A stretch of 64,000 bases of DNA from NCBI GenBank assembly GCA_963697285.1, contig CAVONI010000011.1, positions 372,001 to 436,000 of the forward strand. The letters run 5' to 3'. Shown piece by piece: positions 8,370 to 17,606 of the stretch. The first letter of the stretch is position 1; each line of letters begins with the position of its first letter. Origin of the DNA: JAEUQQ01 sp963697285. GTDB lineage: Bacteria > Acidobacteriota > Vicinamibacteria > Vicinamibacterales > JAFNAJ01. Made by a program: the position numbers and the translations under genes. The notes beneath the pieces were generated by a model, which worked only from the letters and a program-made list of their open reading frames with translations, was not told where the DNA came from and ran no database searches.

Positions 8370-9776
8370 ATGACACTGCGCACGCAACCAACGGTCCTCG
8401 TTATCGACGATGAACTCGACCTCAGGTCGCTGATTGCGGAGTCGCTGGCCGCCGACGGTTTTGCCGTCGCGCAGGCGGCTGACGGCGCCGAGGCGCTCGA
8501 GCGGATCAAGTCGTTCGCGTATGACGCCCTCGTCATCGACTTGCGGCTGCCCGATGCCGATGGCATGGAGATCCTCGACACCGCGCTGACGCGTTACCCC
8601 GATATTCTCGCGATCATGATGACCGGTTTCGGCGGCGTCGCCGAAGCGGTCGCCGCGATGAAGCGCGGCGCCATCGACTTCCTGATCAAGCCCTTCCAGC
8701 TGGCCCAACTGTCTCGCGTGCTGACTACCGGGCTCGAGCAGCGACGCCTCAAGCAGGAGAACGCCGAGCTGCGCGCGCAGCTGCGCGACCGTTACCGCTT
8801 CGATAGCGTTGTCGGTCAGAGCGTGCCGATGCAGCAGATCTTCGCCACGCTCGAACTGATCGCCCCGATGAACAGCACGGTGCTGATCCAGGGCGAGACG
8901 GGCACGGGCAAGGAGTTGATCGCACGGACGATCCACCACAACAGTCCGCGCGCCGACCAGCGGTTCGTGGCGTTCAATGCGGCGGCCATTCCCGAGGCGC
9001 TTGCCGAGGCCGAGTTGTTCGGCCATACGAAGGGCGCCTTCACGGGCGCCGTCAACGCGCGGGTGGGGCGGTTCGAACTCGCGCATCGCGGCACGATGTT
9101 CATCGACGAGGTCGCGCTGATGTCGATGCCCTTGCAGGCCAAGCTGTTACGTGCCCTGCAGGAACGCGAGTTCGAGCGCGTCGGCGAGTCGCGGCCGGTG
9201 AAGTTCGACGCCCGCATCATTGCCGCCAGCAACACCGATCTCAAGCAGATGGTGAAGGACGGCAAGTTCCGCGAGGATCTGTACTACCGCCTGAATGTCA
9301 TCCCGCTGACGCTGCCGCCGCTCCGCGACCGTCGCGAGGACATTCCGCTGCTCGCCCGCCACTTCGTCCTCAAGTCGTGCCGCAACAACAACCTCGCGGT
9401 CAGGACGCTGACGCAGGACACGATTCGCGTGCTGATGAACTACGCGTGGCCGGGCAACATCCGGCAACTCGAGAACGCCGTCGAGCACGCGGTCGCGATG
9501 TCGGGCGCCGAGAAGGAAGTCACGCCCCGGACCCTGCCAGAAGATGTCGCGCAGCCAGCCGCGTCGATGCTCCTGCCCTCGATGAACATTCCCGACGAGG
9601 GCATCAACTTCACGTCGGTGGTCTCGCAGATCGAGCGGGAGCTGATCCTGCGCTGTCTCGAGAAGACGGGCGGCAACAAGCGTCAGGCGGCACGCCTGCT
9701 GCAGTTGAGCCGGACGACGCTGATCGACAAGCTGAACCGCCTCAACCTCGCCGACCAGGCGACCGCGGCGTCGTAG
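8370..9776 (+). CDS. NtrC-family sigma-54-dependent response regulator (FlgR-like)
   Basis: ATG 8370 is preferred to 8328 because GGAGA sits seven bases upstream. The product of about 468 residues has a receiver domain with phospho-acceptor Asp57 (VIDLRLPD), an AAA+ domain with Walker A GETGTGKE, the sigma-54-contacting GAFTGA loop, Walker B and the arginine-finger region, and a C-terminal Fis-type helix-turn-helix (GGNKRQAARLLQLSRTTLIDKLNRL region). It should hydrolyse ATP to open sigma-54 holoenzyme promoters. Its place between a flagellar operon with a -24/-12 promoter and a soluble histidine kinase makes a flagellar master-regulator role (FlgR/FleR type) likely but inferred. Confidence 0.93.
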   Translation: MTLRTQPTVLVIDDELDLRSLIAESLAADGFAVAQAADGAEALERIKSFAYDALVIDLRLPDADGMEILDTALTRYPDILAIMMTGFGGVAEAVAAMKRGAIDFLIKPFQLAQLSRVLTTGLEQRRLKQENAELRAQLRDRYRFDSVVGQSVPMQQIFATLELIAPMNSTVLIQGETGTGKELIARTIHHNSPRADQRFVAFNAAAIPEALAEAELFGHTKGAFTGAVNARVGRFELAHRGTMFIDEVALMSMPLQAKLLRALQEREFERVGESRPVKFDARIIAASNTDLKQMVKDGKFREDLYYRLNVIPLTLPPLRDRREDIPLLARHFVLKSCRNNNLAVRTLTQDTIRVLMNYAWPGNIRQLENAVEHAVAMSGAEKEVTPRTLPEDVAQPAASMLLPSMNIPDEGINFTSVVSQIERELILRCLEKTGGNKRQAARLLQLSRTTLIDKLNRLNLADQATAAS

Positions 9777-9842
9777 GCGTCGCGGCGCGCTGCGCTGCGT
9801 CCGACCGCTCCCACCTGGGTGTGGGCGCGGGTGGCGTCGCGT

Positions 9843-10712
9843 TCAGGCCGAGGGGAACGTCAGCGTGGCCCGCGTTCCCTGGTCTTCGAGCGGGGCAACC
9901 TCCAGCGTCCCGCCATCGCGAGCCACCAGGGCCTTCCCCACCGCGAGACCCAGCCCCATCGCTCTTCCCGCCCGCGTCGTGAAGAACGCGTCGCAGGCGC
10001 GCGCCGCCACGTGCTCGGAAATCGGGCCGGCGTTGTCGTCGATCGTGATGGTGACGGCGCGGCCCTCGTTGCGGCCCAGGGTCACGCGGAGCGACGGGGC
10101 CGGCTGGCCGTCGAGGGCCTGCTCGGCGTTGATGACCAGGTTCACCAGCACCTGCAGCAGGTGGTGGCCGTCGACCCGCAGCAGGTAGGGACCGTCGGTG
10201 CCGACCACGGTCTCGACACGTATGCGCGCACGCGACAGGTGGTAGCGCCGCAGCGCCATGGCCTGCTCGACGATCCGCCCGGCGTCGATGAGCGCGACAC
10301 CGCCCTGGTCACGGCGCGAAAACGCGACCAGTTCGCGCACCATCGCGGCCGAGCGTGCGGCGTGGGCGCCGACGCGCGTCACCTTGTCGAGCACGTCGGC
10401 CGGCAGGTCGGCGCGTGCCGACAACATCTCAACCAGGCCGCCGATCACCTGGAGGGCGTTGTTCAACTCGTGTGCGACGTTGGGCAGCACCATGCCGGTG
10501 GTCGTCATGCGGTTGAGGAACGCCAGATCGTCGAGGCTGAGGGCCCGCCCGCCGACGTCTGCACTCAGCGCGGTGTCTGCGGCTGCGGCGAGCGACGACG
10601 ACGGTTCGGATGGCGACACGGGGACGTCAGGCACGGGACCACCACAGGCGGCCGCACGCCGCTGCCGTGCGGACGCCATTGGAGATGTGCGCGTTCCGCG
10701 CACGGGATTCAA
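9843..10712 (-). CDS. Soluble sensor histidine kinase (FlgS/NtrB-like)
   Basis: The protein of up to 289 residues has no membrane helix. It carries the H-box LPNVAHELNNALQVI (His near 81), an N-box (LVNLVINAEQAL), a weak G1 box (TITIDDNAGPI) and a G2-type GLGLAVGKALV motif, which together make a complete HisKA-HATPase core. The low-complexity N-terminus leaves the start uncertain; an internal Met 11 codons in is an alternative. Being cytosolic and convergent with the NtrC-type activator, it is a reasonable partner kinase for it, as FlgS is for FlgR in epsilonproteobacteria. The sensory input is unknown. Confidence 0.85.
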   Translation of the reverse strand: MNPVRGTRTSPMASARQRRAAACGGPVPDVPVSPSEPSSSLAAAADTALSADVGGRALSLDDLAFLNRMTTTGMVLPNVAHELNNALQVIGGLVEMLSARADLPADVLDKVTRVGAHAARSAAMVRELVAFSRRDQGGVALIDAGRIVEQAMALRRYHLSRARIRVETVVGTDGPYLLRVDGHHLLQVLVNLVINAEQALDGQPAPSLRVTLGRNEGRAVTITIDDNAGPISEHVAARACDAFFTTRAGRAMGLGLAVGKALVARDGGTLEVAPLEDQGTRATLTFPSA

Positions 10713-10801
10713 GCGACCGGCAGTTGTGCCGATTCGTGTGGATGGCGGACGCGTACGTACTTCCGCCCGAACACCGCCCAGTTTACAGCCCTGGAGTCGA
10801 C

Positions 10802-11170
10802 ATGCGTTTCCTCGTGGTCGACGATTCGTCGACGATGCGCCGAATCGTCATCAACACCCTCAACAAGCTCGGACACCAGGAGTGCCTCGAGGCCGGCAAC
10901 GGACGGGAAGGCCTCGAGCGGCTCCAGCAGGGCCCGGTCGACATGATCATCACCGACTGGAACATGCCCGAGATGTCGGGCATCGAGTTCGTCCGCGCCG
11001 TGCGCGGCACGCAGGAGCTCTCGTCGGTGCCTGTGCTCATGGTCACGACCAACGCGGCCAAGGACGACATCGTCGAGGCGTTGCGCGCGGGCGTGAACAA
11101 CTACGTGGTCAAGCCGTTCACCCCCGACACGATCAGGGAAAAGATCGACGCGGTGCTCGCGGCGCGATAG
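10802..11170 (+). CDS. cheY: Chemotaxis response regulator CheY
   Basis: CheY carries the chemotaxis signal to the flagellar switch (FliM/FliN). The 122-residue protein is a bare receiver domain: acidic pair VVDDSSTMRR, phospho-acceptor Asp52 in IITDWNMPEMSG, switch Thr in VTTNAAK and Lys in VVKPF. The DWNMP and STMRRI patterns are specific to CheY-type receivers. ATG at 10802 follows CTGGAG. It is followed by a CheX phosphatase gene, which would dephosphorylate it. Confidence 0.93.
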   Translation: MRFLVVDDSSTMRRIVINTLNKLGHQECLEAGNGREGLERLQQGPVDMIITDWNMPEMSGIEFVRAVRGTQELSSVPVLMVTTNAAKDDIVEALRAGVNNYVVKPFTPDTIREKIDAVLAAR

Positions 11171-11245
11171 CCACAGCCCCTTCGTCCCGACGGCGCCAGC
11201 GGCAGCCGGAAGACATTCCATGCACGACCCGCAAGGAGCCCTGAC

Positions 11246-11713
11246 GTGAGCGAGGTGTTGGTGAACAGGCTCGTCCAGGCGACACACGAGGTCTTCGAGA
11301 CCATGGTGTTCCGATCGCTCGACCAGGGCGAGCCTGTCGCCGACGGGCATGGGGCACCGAAGTCGAACGTCGTCGGCACCGTGGGCTTCGCAGGATCGGC
11401 GAGCGGGCTGGTGGCCTTCTACAGCACGCTGGACGCCGCGAAGGAGATCACCGGCGCCATGCTCGGGATGTCAGCCACCGAGGTGAACGGCGAGATCCCC
11501 GATGCCATCGGCGAGATCACGAACATGATCGCGGGCTCGTTCCGCACCAAGATGGCCACGGCGGGCGATGCCTGGGCGATCTCGGTCCCCACCGTGACCA
11601 TGGGCAGTGACTTCTACATCAAGCCCTTCTCGAGCGGCCGGCGCATCCTGCTGCCCTTCCGCATGGCCGACCACGTGATCTGCGTCGAGCTGATCCTCAC
11701 CGGGCAGCGGTAG
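11246..11713 (+). CDS. cheX: Chemotaxis phosphatase CheX
   Basis: CheX dephosphorylates CheY-P and resets the signal. The 155-residue protein has the CheC/CheX/FliY-fold pattern, including the E-x-x-N catalytic signature (GEITNMIAG) and the closing segment KPFSSGRRILLPF. The start is GTG at 11246 with AAGGAG eight bases upstream. It lies 75 bases after cheY on the same strand, so the two are probably co-transcribed. CheX-type proteins have one active helix where CheC has two, which fits what is seen. Confidence 0.9.
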   Translation: MSEVLVNRLVQATHEVFETMVFRSLDQGEPVADGHGAPKSNVVGTVGFAGSASGLVAFYSTLDAAKEITGAMLGMSATEVNGEIPDAIGEITNMIAGSFRTKMATAGDAWAISVPTVTMGSDFYIKPFSSGRRILLPFRMADHVICVELILTGQR

Positions 11714-11792
11714 CCCGTCCGCAATTCACCGGCGTCGGTTGAAGCCGGCGTCGCGATCCCCGCGTCTATCGCCGGGTGAGGACGTCTTGCCG

Positions 11793-13850
11793 TCACGCGT
11801 CGAGGACTTCGCGCAACCGGCGCACCAGCGTGTCGAGCGAGAACGGCTTCTGGAGGAACGCGGCACCCGCCGCCAGGACGCGAGGATCGCCGATGGCCTC
11901 GTCCGCGTACCCGGATACGAAGATCACCTTCATCGCGGGTCGCTCTGGCAGGAGCAGTTCGGCCAGCGCCGGGCCGCCCATGTGCGGCATGACCACGTCT
12001 GCCACCAGCGCATCGATGCGATCGCGGTGCGCGGCCGCGACCTGGAGGGCCTCGGTGCCGTTGCCGGCGACAAGCACGCGATAGCCATGGCCCGACAGCC
12101 ACTCGCAGATGAGTTCGCGGACGCTCTCTTCGTCCTCGACGAGCAACAGCGTCTCGCTGCCGCGGGGAGTCGAACCGGCGGTCTGCCGCGGGGCCTCGAT
12201 CGCATCGACCGGCGCGTCGACCCGCGGCAGGTAGATGCGCACGCGCGTGCCCAGGCCGACCTCGCTGTCGACCCAGATGTAACCACCGCTCTGCTTGACA
12301 ATGCCGTAGACGGTCGACAGGCCGAGCCCGGTACCCTTCCCTGCCGGCTTCGTGGTGAAGAACGGCTCGAACACGTGCACCCGCGTCTCGGCGTCCATCC
12401 CGCAACCGGTGTCGGTCACGGCCAGCAGCACGTACGGGCCGGCCTGGATGGCGAACGCCTCACGCTGGTCGGCTTCGGTCAGGCTGACGTTGCGTGTCTC
12501 GATCGTGAGCGTGCCCCCGTCAGGCATCGCGTCGCGCGCGTTCACCGCCAGGTTCATCAGCACCTGTTCGAGCTGGGCGTGATCGGCCTTGATGGGCGCG
12601 AGGTCGGGAGCCAGCGCCGTCTCGAGCTCGATGTCCTCACCGATCAACCTTCTGAGGAGCTGCTCGACGTTCGTGACGACCGCATTGACCTGCAGCACCT
12701 TCGGCTGCAGCACCTGCTGCCGCGAGAAGGCCAGCAACTGCCCCGTCAGCGACGCGGCGCGGTCACCGGCTCGCTTGATCTCGTCGACGTTGTGGCGCAG
12801 CGGATCGCCCTCGGGCAGGCGCTTGAGCAGGATCTCGGTATAGCCCCCGATGGCCTGCACCAGATTGTTGAAGTCGTGTGCGATCCCGCCCGCCAGGCGT
12901 CCGATCGCCTCCATCTTCTGCACGGCCTGCAACTTCATCTGGCTCTGCAGCAGATCCTGTTCAGCATGACGCCGATCGACGACGCTCGCGAAGATGTTCG
13001 CCAGCGCCTGCAGGAAGTGGAGGTCCTCCGACTTGAAGACGCGCGGACCCTGGGCGAAGGTCGCGAGGATGGCTTGTGAGCCGGCCGCGCCCGGCACGGC
13101 AACGGCGGCGCCGCTCGTGGCGCCGTGCTCGACCAGGAAACTGAGGCCGCCACCGTGGCTGAGCCAGCCCGGTGCGTCATCGATGACGGGCGTGCCGTGC
13201 TGCAGCACGCGGGCGACGGCGGGTGCCCTGCGCGCGTGCGGCAGGTATTGCCCCACGACCCCGTCACGCCACCCGTGGCCCGACCTGACAAGGAGCAGGT
13301 CGGAATTCGGGTCAGGCTCGAGGAGCACCGCGTAGGCCACGGCCAGCCCCTCGGCGGCCGCGCGCGTGCCCTGGTCGAACAGCGACGCCAGGTCGCGCCC
13401 CGCAAAACCTTGCTCGCTGAGCTCCACGATGGCGTCCAGTTGGCGCGCCCGTGCCGTCAACTCCCGCTCGGCCCGGGTCAGGCGCGCTTCGGTCTCGGCA
13501 AAGCGCAGGCTGCGCTCGACCTGGGAGGCCGTGACCGCGGCCGACGTCCCTGGTCCGCTCGCGATGGGGTGCAGCGCGGTCAGCCGAACGTCCGCCAGCG
13601 GCTCGTCGACGACGATCCAGACCAGGCCACGGTCGGTGACCGCGGTCGAGATCTCGATGGCGTCCGCCGAGTGCGTCACGACCGCCACGGGCAACAGCGA
13701 CGGCGCAATGGTCGCCAGGCGAAGCAGTTCGGCACGGGTGTCAGCACGCGCCACCTCGACCGACCAGCCGCGGTCGGCGAGCGCGTGATCCAGGCCGGGC
13801 GGCAGGCACCCGTCGTTGCGGAACGTGATGAGGCGGAGCGGGCGGGCCAT
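11793..13850 (-). CDS. Hybrid sensor histidine kinase (GAF-HisKA-HATPase-receiver)
   Basis: This 685-residue cytosolic protein has an N-terminal region resembling a degenerate receiver (1-110), a helical linker, a GAF-like sensory domain (about 140-292), a dimerisation helix with His325 (GGIAHDFNNLVQ), a HATPase domain (NLAVNARDAM, DTGCGM, GKGTGLGLSTVYG) and a C-terminal receiver (LLLVEDEE, Asp in VADVVMPHMGG, Lys in LQKPF). It lacks transmembrane segments. It converges on cheX. The signal and partner are unknown; the attached receiver suggests an internal phosphorelay. Confidence 0.93.
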   Translation of the reverse strand: MARPLRLITFRNDGCLPPGLDHALADRGWSVEVARADTRAELLRLATIAPSLLPVAVVTHSADAIEISTAVTDRGLVWIVVDEPLADVRLTALHPIASGPGTSAAVTASQVERSLRFAETEARLTRAERELTARARQLDAIVELSEQGFAGRDLASLFDQGTRAAAEGLAVAYAVLLEPDPNSDLLLVRSGHGWRDGVVGQYLPHARRAPAVARVLQHGTPVIDDAPGWLSHGGGLSFLVEHGATSGAAVAVPGAAGSQAILATFAQGPRVFKSEDLHFLQALANIFASVVDRRHAEQDLLQSQMKLQAVQKMEAIGRLAGGIAHDFNNLVQAIGGYTEILLKRLPEGDPLRHNVDEIKRAGDRAASLTGQLLAFSRQQVLQPKVLQVNAVVTNVEQLLRRLIGEDIELETALAPDLAPIKADHAQLEQVLMNLAVNARDAMPDGGTLTIETRNVSLTEADQREAFAIQAGPYVLLAVTDTGCGMDAETRVHVFEPFFTTKPAGKGTGLGLSTVYGIVKQSGGYIWVDSEVGLGTRVRIYLPRVDAPVDAIEAPRQTAGSTPRGSETLLLVEDEESVRELICEWLSGHGYRVLVAGNGTEALQVAAAHRDRIDALVADVVMPHMGGPALAELLLPERPAMKVIFVSGYADEAIGDPRVLAAGAAFLQKPFSLDTLVRRLREVLDA

Positions 13851-13954
13851 CCGGCGGTCAGCCCTTCAGGACGCGGAGCATGCAGAGACGATCCTGATTG
13901 ACGAGAGGCGCAGGGTCAACACATACCTGCAGGCAGGCACACGCCCCGCATCGC

Positions 13955-13992
13955 AAAAACAGGCCGGCGACCTCACCCGAGGCCGCCGACCT
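13955..13992 (-). terminator. Intrinsic terminator of the porin-cytochrome unit
   Basis: On the minus strand a 14-pair stem with two mismatches and a four-base loop (13961-13992) is followed at once by GTTTTTG (13954-13960). It lies about 90 bases downstream of the stop of the MtrB/PioB-type gene at 14081. Stem plus T-run is the classic rho-independent layout. Confidence 0.72.
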
Positions 13993-14080
13993 GTCTGATG
14001 GCCGGGCACGAACCCTTGTTGATCCTGCACCCTCCCGGGGCCGGGCACGCGACAGCGTCCCGGCACCGGCGAGTCCAGCC

Positions 14081-16417
14081 TCAGAACAGGTAAATCAGTC
14101 GCACGAACGCGTTCTGGCCCTTGTAGGGACGTGCGCCATAGCCGGTCATCAACTCGGCCAGGTAGTCGATGCGCGGCGTGCCGGTGGCGTCCGTGAAGCC
14201 CACCGAGCCGTTCGCGTCGATGGTCGCGAAGTCGTGGATGTCGAGCTTCTCGAAGTAGTAGCCGACGCCGACGCCCACGGCCGTGGTGAAGAAGTACTTC
14301 ACGTCGGCCGACAGGCGCTGCCACGTGTTGGTGACGTTCGGCAGCGCGATGAAGGTGCCAGCGGCCGTCAGCGACGTGATCCGAGGGCCGCCGTGGACGA
14401 AGCTGTTGTCGGAATCGCTGTAGTCGTACCCGAACCGGATGTCGGTGTTGTCGAGCGCCCTGATCAGGTCGACGAACACGTTGAAGGTGCTCACCTTCTC
14501 GTCGTTGTCGAGCGTCCAGTTGCGGGCGGGATCGGTCCAGGTGGCATCCGGGGGCGGGTTGGCGTTGCGTGATTTCTGCATCGAGCCGAAATCGTCGCGC
14601 CCGTAATTGACGCCCAGCGTCACCGTGTCGCTCGGCGTTATGGATGCCCCGAGGTTCCAGGTCGTGAACTTCGCGTCGAGCAGGCCGAAGAACTCTCGCC
14701 CGGCCGGGATCGACTCATCGCCGAAATACTCGTCCTCTCCACGAGCCACCTGGAAGTAGACAGACGAGTTGCTGGTCGGCATCACGGTGAACACCAGCGA
14801 CGCACGGTTGCGATCGCGATCGGATTCGTCGTAGAACCGCAGGCCGGGCTGCTCGCCGCCGGTTCCGGTCTCGTAGTCGATGCCTTCGAGGATGAAGCCC
14901 TCACCACGCCGACGCGACACGTCGAAGCCCGCGCGGACCGAGACCTTCTCGAAGTTGGTGACGTCGTACGCCACGCGGAACGTGTCTTCGCCGACGTCGC
15001 TGAACCCGCGGCCGTGGCGCTTGAACGCGTCGCGCCCGTAGCCGACCTTGATCGCGCCGTAGCCGTTCGTGTTGAACGTTCCGGACACGTCGAGGGTCTG
15101 CCGGGTCGTGTCGTACTGGTGACTGAAGCCCTCTTCGATCTCCTCGGGCACCGCGTCGAAACGCACGTACTCGGTGGCATCGAACTCAGGCGTCGTCACG
15201 TCGCGCATGTTGTAGCGATAGCGCGCGTTGATGCTGAAGTAGCGCGACGGACGTGAGGTGAAGTTGACCAGCGCGTTCAGGCCATCCACTCCCGCTTCGG
15301 CCGTGCCGCGGGGCAGCGCGCGCAGGTGCGGGAAGTTCGTCGCACTCACGGCGTTGTTGATCACCTTGTTGATGGTCCACGGGATCAGGTCGGCGTCCTG
15401 CTCCTGCCTGGTGATCTGCAGCGTGCTGTTGATCGACGTCGTGCGCGTGATCTTCTGCAAGGACGTGACGCTCACCACGTGCTGGGTGTTGCCCGGCCAC
15501 AACGCCATCCGGCCCTGCGCGGCGCCGTTGCCGTTGCTGTAGCCGCTCGCGTCCCACGGGACCGACGTGTTGTTCGTGAAGTCGTTCAACCGGATGGGGT
15601 TGTCCCACACGATCGACTCGATGTCGTTGTCGAAGAACGAGGCGTCCCACGACAGCCGGATCATGCTGGTGGTGTTGGCCCACTCAATGCCCGCCGAGAC
15701 GTCGTTCGTGCGGTTGTCGATGGGCGCGGCGAACTCGTTCGCGTTGACGAAGGCGTGCGATCCCGCCCACGGCATCGTGCCGCTCTTGCTGGTCGACGTG
15801 AACGCCAGCCGGACGTCGGTCGCCTTGCTGATCGCGAAGTCGAGCTCCGCCCCCGCGGTCTCGCGCTTGGCCTGCATGTCGAAGGACGACGCCACCTTGT
15901 TGTAGATCGACCGGTTGGCGAGGGCGGCGGTCGCCGTCGCCGGGTTCGAGCAGGTCGTCGCATACGCGCAGGGCACGCCGCTGACGACGCGGTTCTGCGC
16001 ATCGCGCTGAGCATCGTCGTTCAGCTTCAGCACGTTACCGTCGAGGACCCACGGCGTTACCGCGCCGTACATGTAGTTCAACGGAATCGAGTCCCACATC
16101 GCGTTGAGCCGGAGCCGGCCGTTGTCGTAGCCGAGCGTGTAGCTCTGGTCGCGATACCCGATGTGGTACGCCTTCACGTCGAAGAGGTACCCGTCGGTCG
16201 CCCTGGCGAACTTCAGGTCTGAGAACACCCCGTTCCGGGTGTCGCGATAGCGCTCGTAGCGGGCCGCGTCACCACTGGTGTCGCCGAAGAGGCCGCCGAG
16301 TTCGAGAGAGCCGTTGGCGGGTGCCGCGGGCTGTGGGGCCGGCGTGGTCTGTGCCGTCGCGACGGTCGCGGAGGCCAGCGCCAGCGCCGCCGTTGCGATG
16401 CTGAGTCTGATGCGCAT
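14081..16417 (-). CDS. MtrB/PioB-family outer-membrane porin of a decahaem conduit
   Basis: The 778-residue product has a signal peptide (IATAALALASATVATAQ) and then many amphipathic beta-strands rich in Tyr, Asp and Asn, ending in ...FVRLIYLF with a terminal Phe as in outer-membrane barrels. Length and strand pattern fit the MtrB/PioB family, which sheathes an MtrA/PioA decahaem cytochrome across the outer membrane. The decahaem gene lies 15 bases upstream, which supports this strongly. ATG 16417 is chosen because GGAGG sits six bases before it; the longer reading begins with a GTG inside that ribosome site. No outer-surface MtrC-type cytochrome is seen nearby. Confidence 0.88.
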   Translation of the reverse strand: MRIRLSIATAALALASATVATAQTTPAPQPAAPANGSLELGGLFGDTSGDAARYERYRDTRNGVFSDLKFARATDGYLFDVKAYHIGYRDQSYTLGYDNGRLRLNAMWDSIPLNYMYGAVTPWVLDGNVLKLNDDAQRDAQNRVVSGVPCAYATTCSNPATATAALANRSIYNKVASSFDMQAKRETAGAELDFAISKATDVRLAFTSTSKSGTMPWAGSHAFVNANEFAAPIDNRTNDVSAGIEWANTTSMIRLSWDASFFDNDIESIVWDNPIRLNDFTNNTSVPWDASGYSNGNGAAQGRMALWPGNTQHVVSVTSLQKITRTTSINSTLQITRQEQDADLIPWTINKVINNAVSATNFPHLRALPRGTAEAGVDGLNALVNFTSRPSRYFSINARYRYNMRDVTTPEFDATEYVRFDAVPEEIEEGFSHQYDTTRQTLDVSGTFNTNGYGAIKVGYGRDAFKRHGRGFSDVGEDTFRVAYDVTNFEKVSVRAGFDVSRRRGEGFILEGIDYETGTGGEQPGLRFYDESDRDRNRASLVFTVMPTSNSSVYFQVARGEDEYFGDESIPAGREFFGLLDAKFTTWNLGASITPSDTVTLGVNYGRDDFGSMQKSRNANPPPDATWTDPARNWTLDNDEKVSTFNVFVDLIRALDNTDIRFGYDYSDSDNSFVHGGPRITSLTAAGTFIALPNVTNTWQRLSADVKYFFTTAVGVGVGYYFEKLDIHDFATIDANGSVGFTDATGTPRIDYLAELMTGYGARPYKGQNAFVRLIYLF

Positions 16418-16432
16418 TGGAATCCTCCTCAC

Positions 16433-17380
16433 CTAGCGCAGGAACGCTTTGCCTGACGGCGCGTTCGAGCCATGGACCTGCTGATGGCAACTGACACACG
16501 ACTTCCCGAAGATCTTGTTGGCGTTGCTCGAGTTCTGGAGCAGGTAGCCTTCATAGACCGTGGGGGGATGCCGCGAGGTCACGTGGCAGCGCTGGCAGAG
16601 GAAGGGCTGCTTGGCGACGAGCATCCGCTCGTTGTTCGAGCCGTGCGGGTCGTGGCAGGTCGTGCAGCTCTCGGCCACCGGCGCGTGCTCCCAGAGGAAC
16701 GGCCCGCGCTTCTCGGCATGGCAGCTCGTGCAGCTCTCGTCAATGGTGGTGCCGGCCTTGAGCAGCTTGACGTTGGTCGATCCGTGGACGTTGTGGCACG
16801 ACGAGCACGTCATCTTCCCTTCGCGGACCGGCATGTGGGCGAACCGGAACTGCTTGTTCACCATCCCCTTGTGGCAGGTACTGCACAGGGCGATTTCGTT
16901 CTTCGCCTTCAGCATCTTGTCGCCGGCCGGCGCGTGGACACTGTGGCAGCTGATGCAGCCGAGCTGCCGGCTGTCGTGCTGGCTGCCCTCCCACAACGCA
17001 TGCTGGGCGCGATTGTGGCAGGTCGTGCATGTGTCGCTGGCCTCGCGGGGCGGCAGGTTCTTCGGGTTGATGATCTTCGCCTTGTCGCCCTCGCCATCCA
17101 CGTGCGCCTTGCCCGGGCCATGGCAGCTCTCGCAGCCCTGGCCGGCGGCCGGCGTGCGCGGGTTCGCAGCCCGCGCGTGCAAGGTCCCCTTGTAGCTCTG
17201 GTCCTCGTGGCAGGTGAGACAGGTGTCTTCCCCGACGTAGGAGCCCGCCGCTTCCTGCGGAGGCGTCGTGTTCGTCGAACGGTTTGCCGCGGCCACGCCG
17301 ATCGTGGTGGCCACGAAGACCGCTCCAATCGCGACTGCCCGCCAGCCTGGTCGCCGCGTATGCGTCGTCGATATGTCCAT
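16433..17380 (-). CDS. Periplasmic decahaem c-type cytochrome, MtrA/PioA/DmsE type
   Basis: The 315-residue protein has an N-terminal hydrophobic export segment (about 14-32) and exactly ten CXXCH motifs: CLTCH, CESCH, CTTCH, CISCH, CSTCH, CSSCH, CTSCH, CTTCH, CQRCH and CVSCH. Ten haems in about 315 residues followed directly by an MtrB/PioB porin is the signature of the electron wire that threads the outer membrane in MtrAB/PioAB complexes. The direction of flow (metal reduction, or Fe(II) or other donor oxidation) cannot be read from sequence. A perfect palindrome lies 20 bases before the start. Confidence 0.95.
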   Translation of the reverse strand: MDISTTHTRRPGWRAVAIGAVFVATTIGVAAANRSTNTTPPQEAAGSYVGEDTCLTCHEDQSYKGTLHARAANPRTPAAGQGCESCHGPGKAHVDGEGDKAKIINPKNLPPREASDTCTTCHNRAQHALWEGSQHDSRQLGCISCHSVHAPAGDKMLKAKNEIALCSTCHKGMVNKQFRFAHMPVREGKMTCSSCHNVHGSTNVKLLKAGTTIDESCTSCHAEKRGPFLWEHAPVAESCTTCHDPHGSNNERMLVAKQPFLCQRCHVTSRHPPTVYEGYLLQNSSNANKIFGKSCVSCHQQVHGSNAPSGKAFLR

Positions 17381-17400
17381 CGAGTCGCTCCTGTCGAATC

Positions 17401-17421
17401 ACGTCGTCACCGTGACGACGT
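17401..17421. promoter_or_regulatory. Perfect palindrome (operator candidate) before the decahaem gene
   Basis: Ten-base arms (ACGTCGTCAC and GTGACGACGT) flank a single C. The element ends 20 bases upstream of the decahaem start at 17380, just ahead of its ribosome site. Such a symmetrical 21-bp element is typical of a dimeric repressor or activator site. The cognate regulator is not identifiable here. Confidence 0.5.
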
Positions 17422-17472
17422 CTGAGGGGTTGTTCGCCGGGTGTCACGTGCAGGACATCCGGAGTGCTCGAA

Positions 17473-17505
17473 TCCGTGGCGACAACCCTCAACCAACGCC
17501 ACGGA
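17473..17505. repeat. Inverted repeat, 9-bp arms, between the NapC-type and decahaem genes
   Basis: The arms TCCGTGGCG and CGCCACGGA are perfectly complementary and separated by 15 bases. The element lies in the 226-base gap that splits the cytochrome locus into two possible transcription units. Confidence 0.4.
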
Positions 17506-17517
17506 CGCGTTATGAAA

Positions 17518-17537
17518 CACGAGGCGCCAACCTCGTG
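17518..17537 (-). terminator. Weak terminator-like hairpin after the NapC-type gene
   Basis: A perfect 7-bp stem (CACGAGG/CCTCGTG) with a six-base loop lies 70 bases downstream of the NapC-type stop. On the minus strand it is followed by TTTCAT, a very short T-run. It may partly end the upstream transcription unit. Confidence 0.35.
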
Positions 17538-17606
17538 GCTGTACTGCAAGGCACACCTCTGCCGACGCGGCCCTGGTGGGCGCCGGCGACCGCCCTGCGA
17601 TTCGCC

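Noticed and set aside
9806..9828. CCCAC/GTGGG hairpin as a terminator between the NtrC-type and kinase genes
   Set aside because: Only five base pairs and no T-run.
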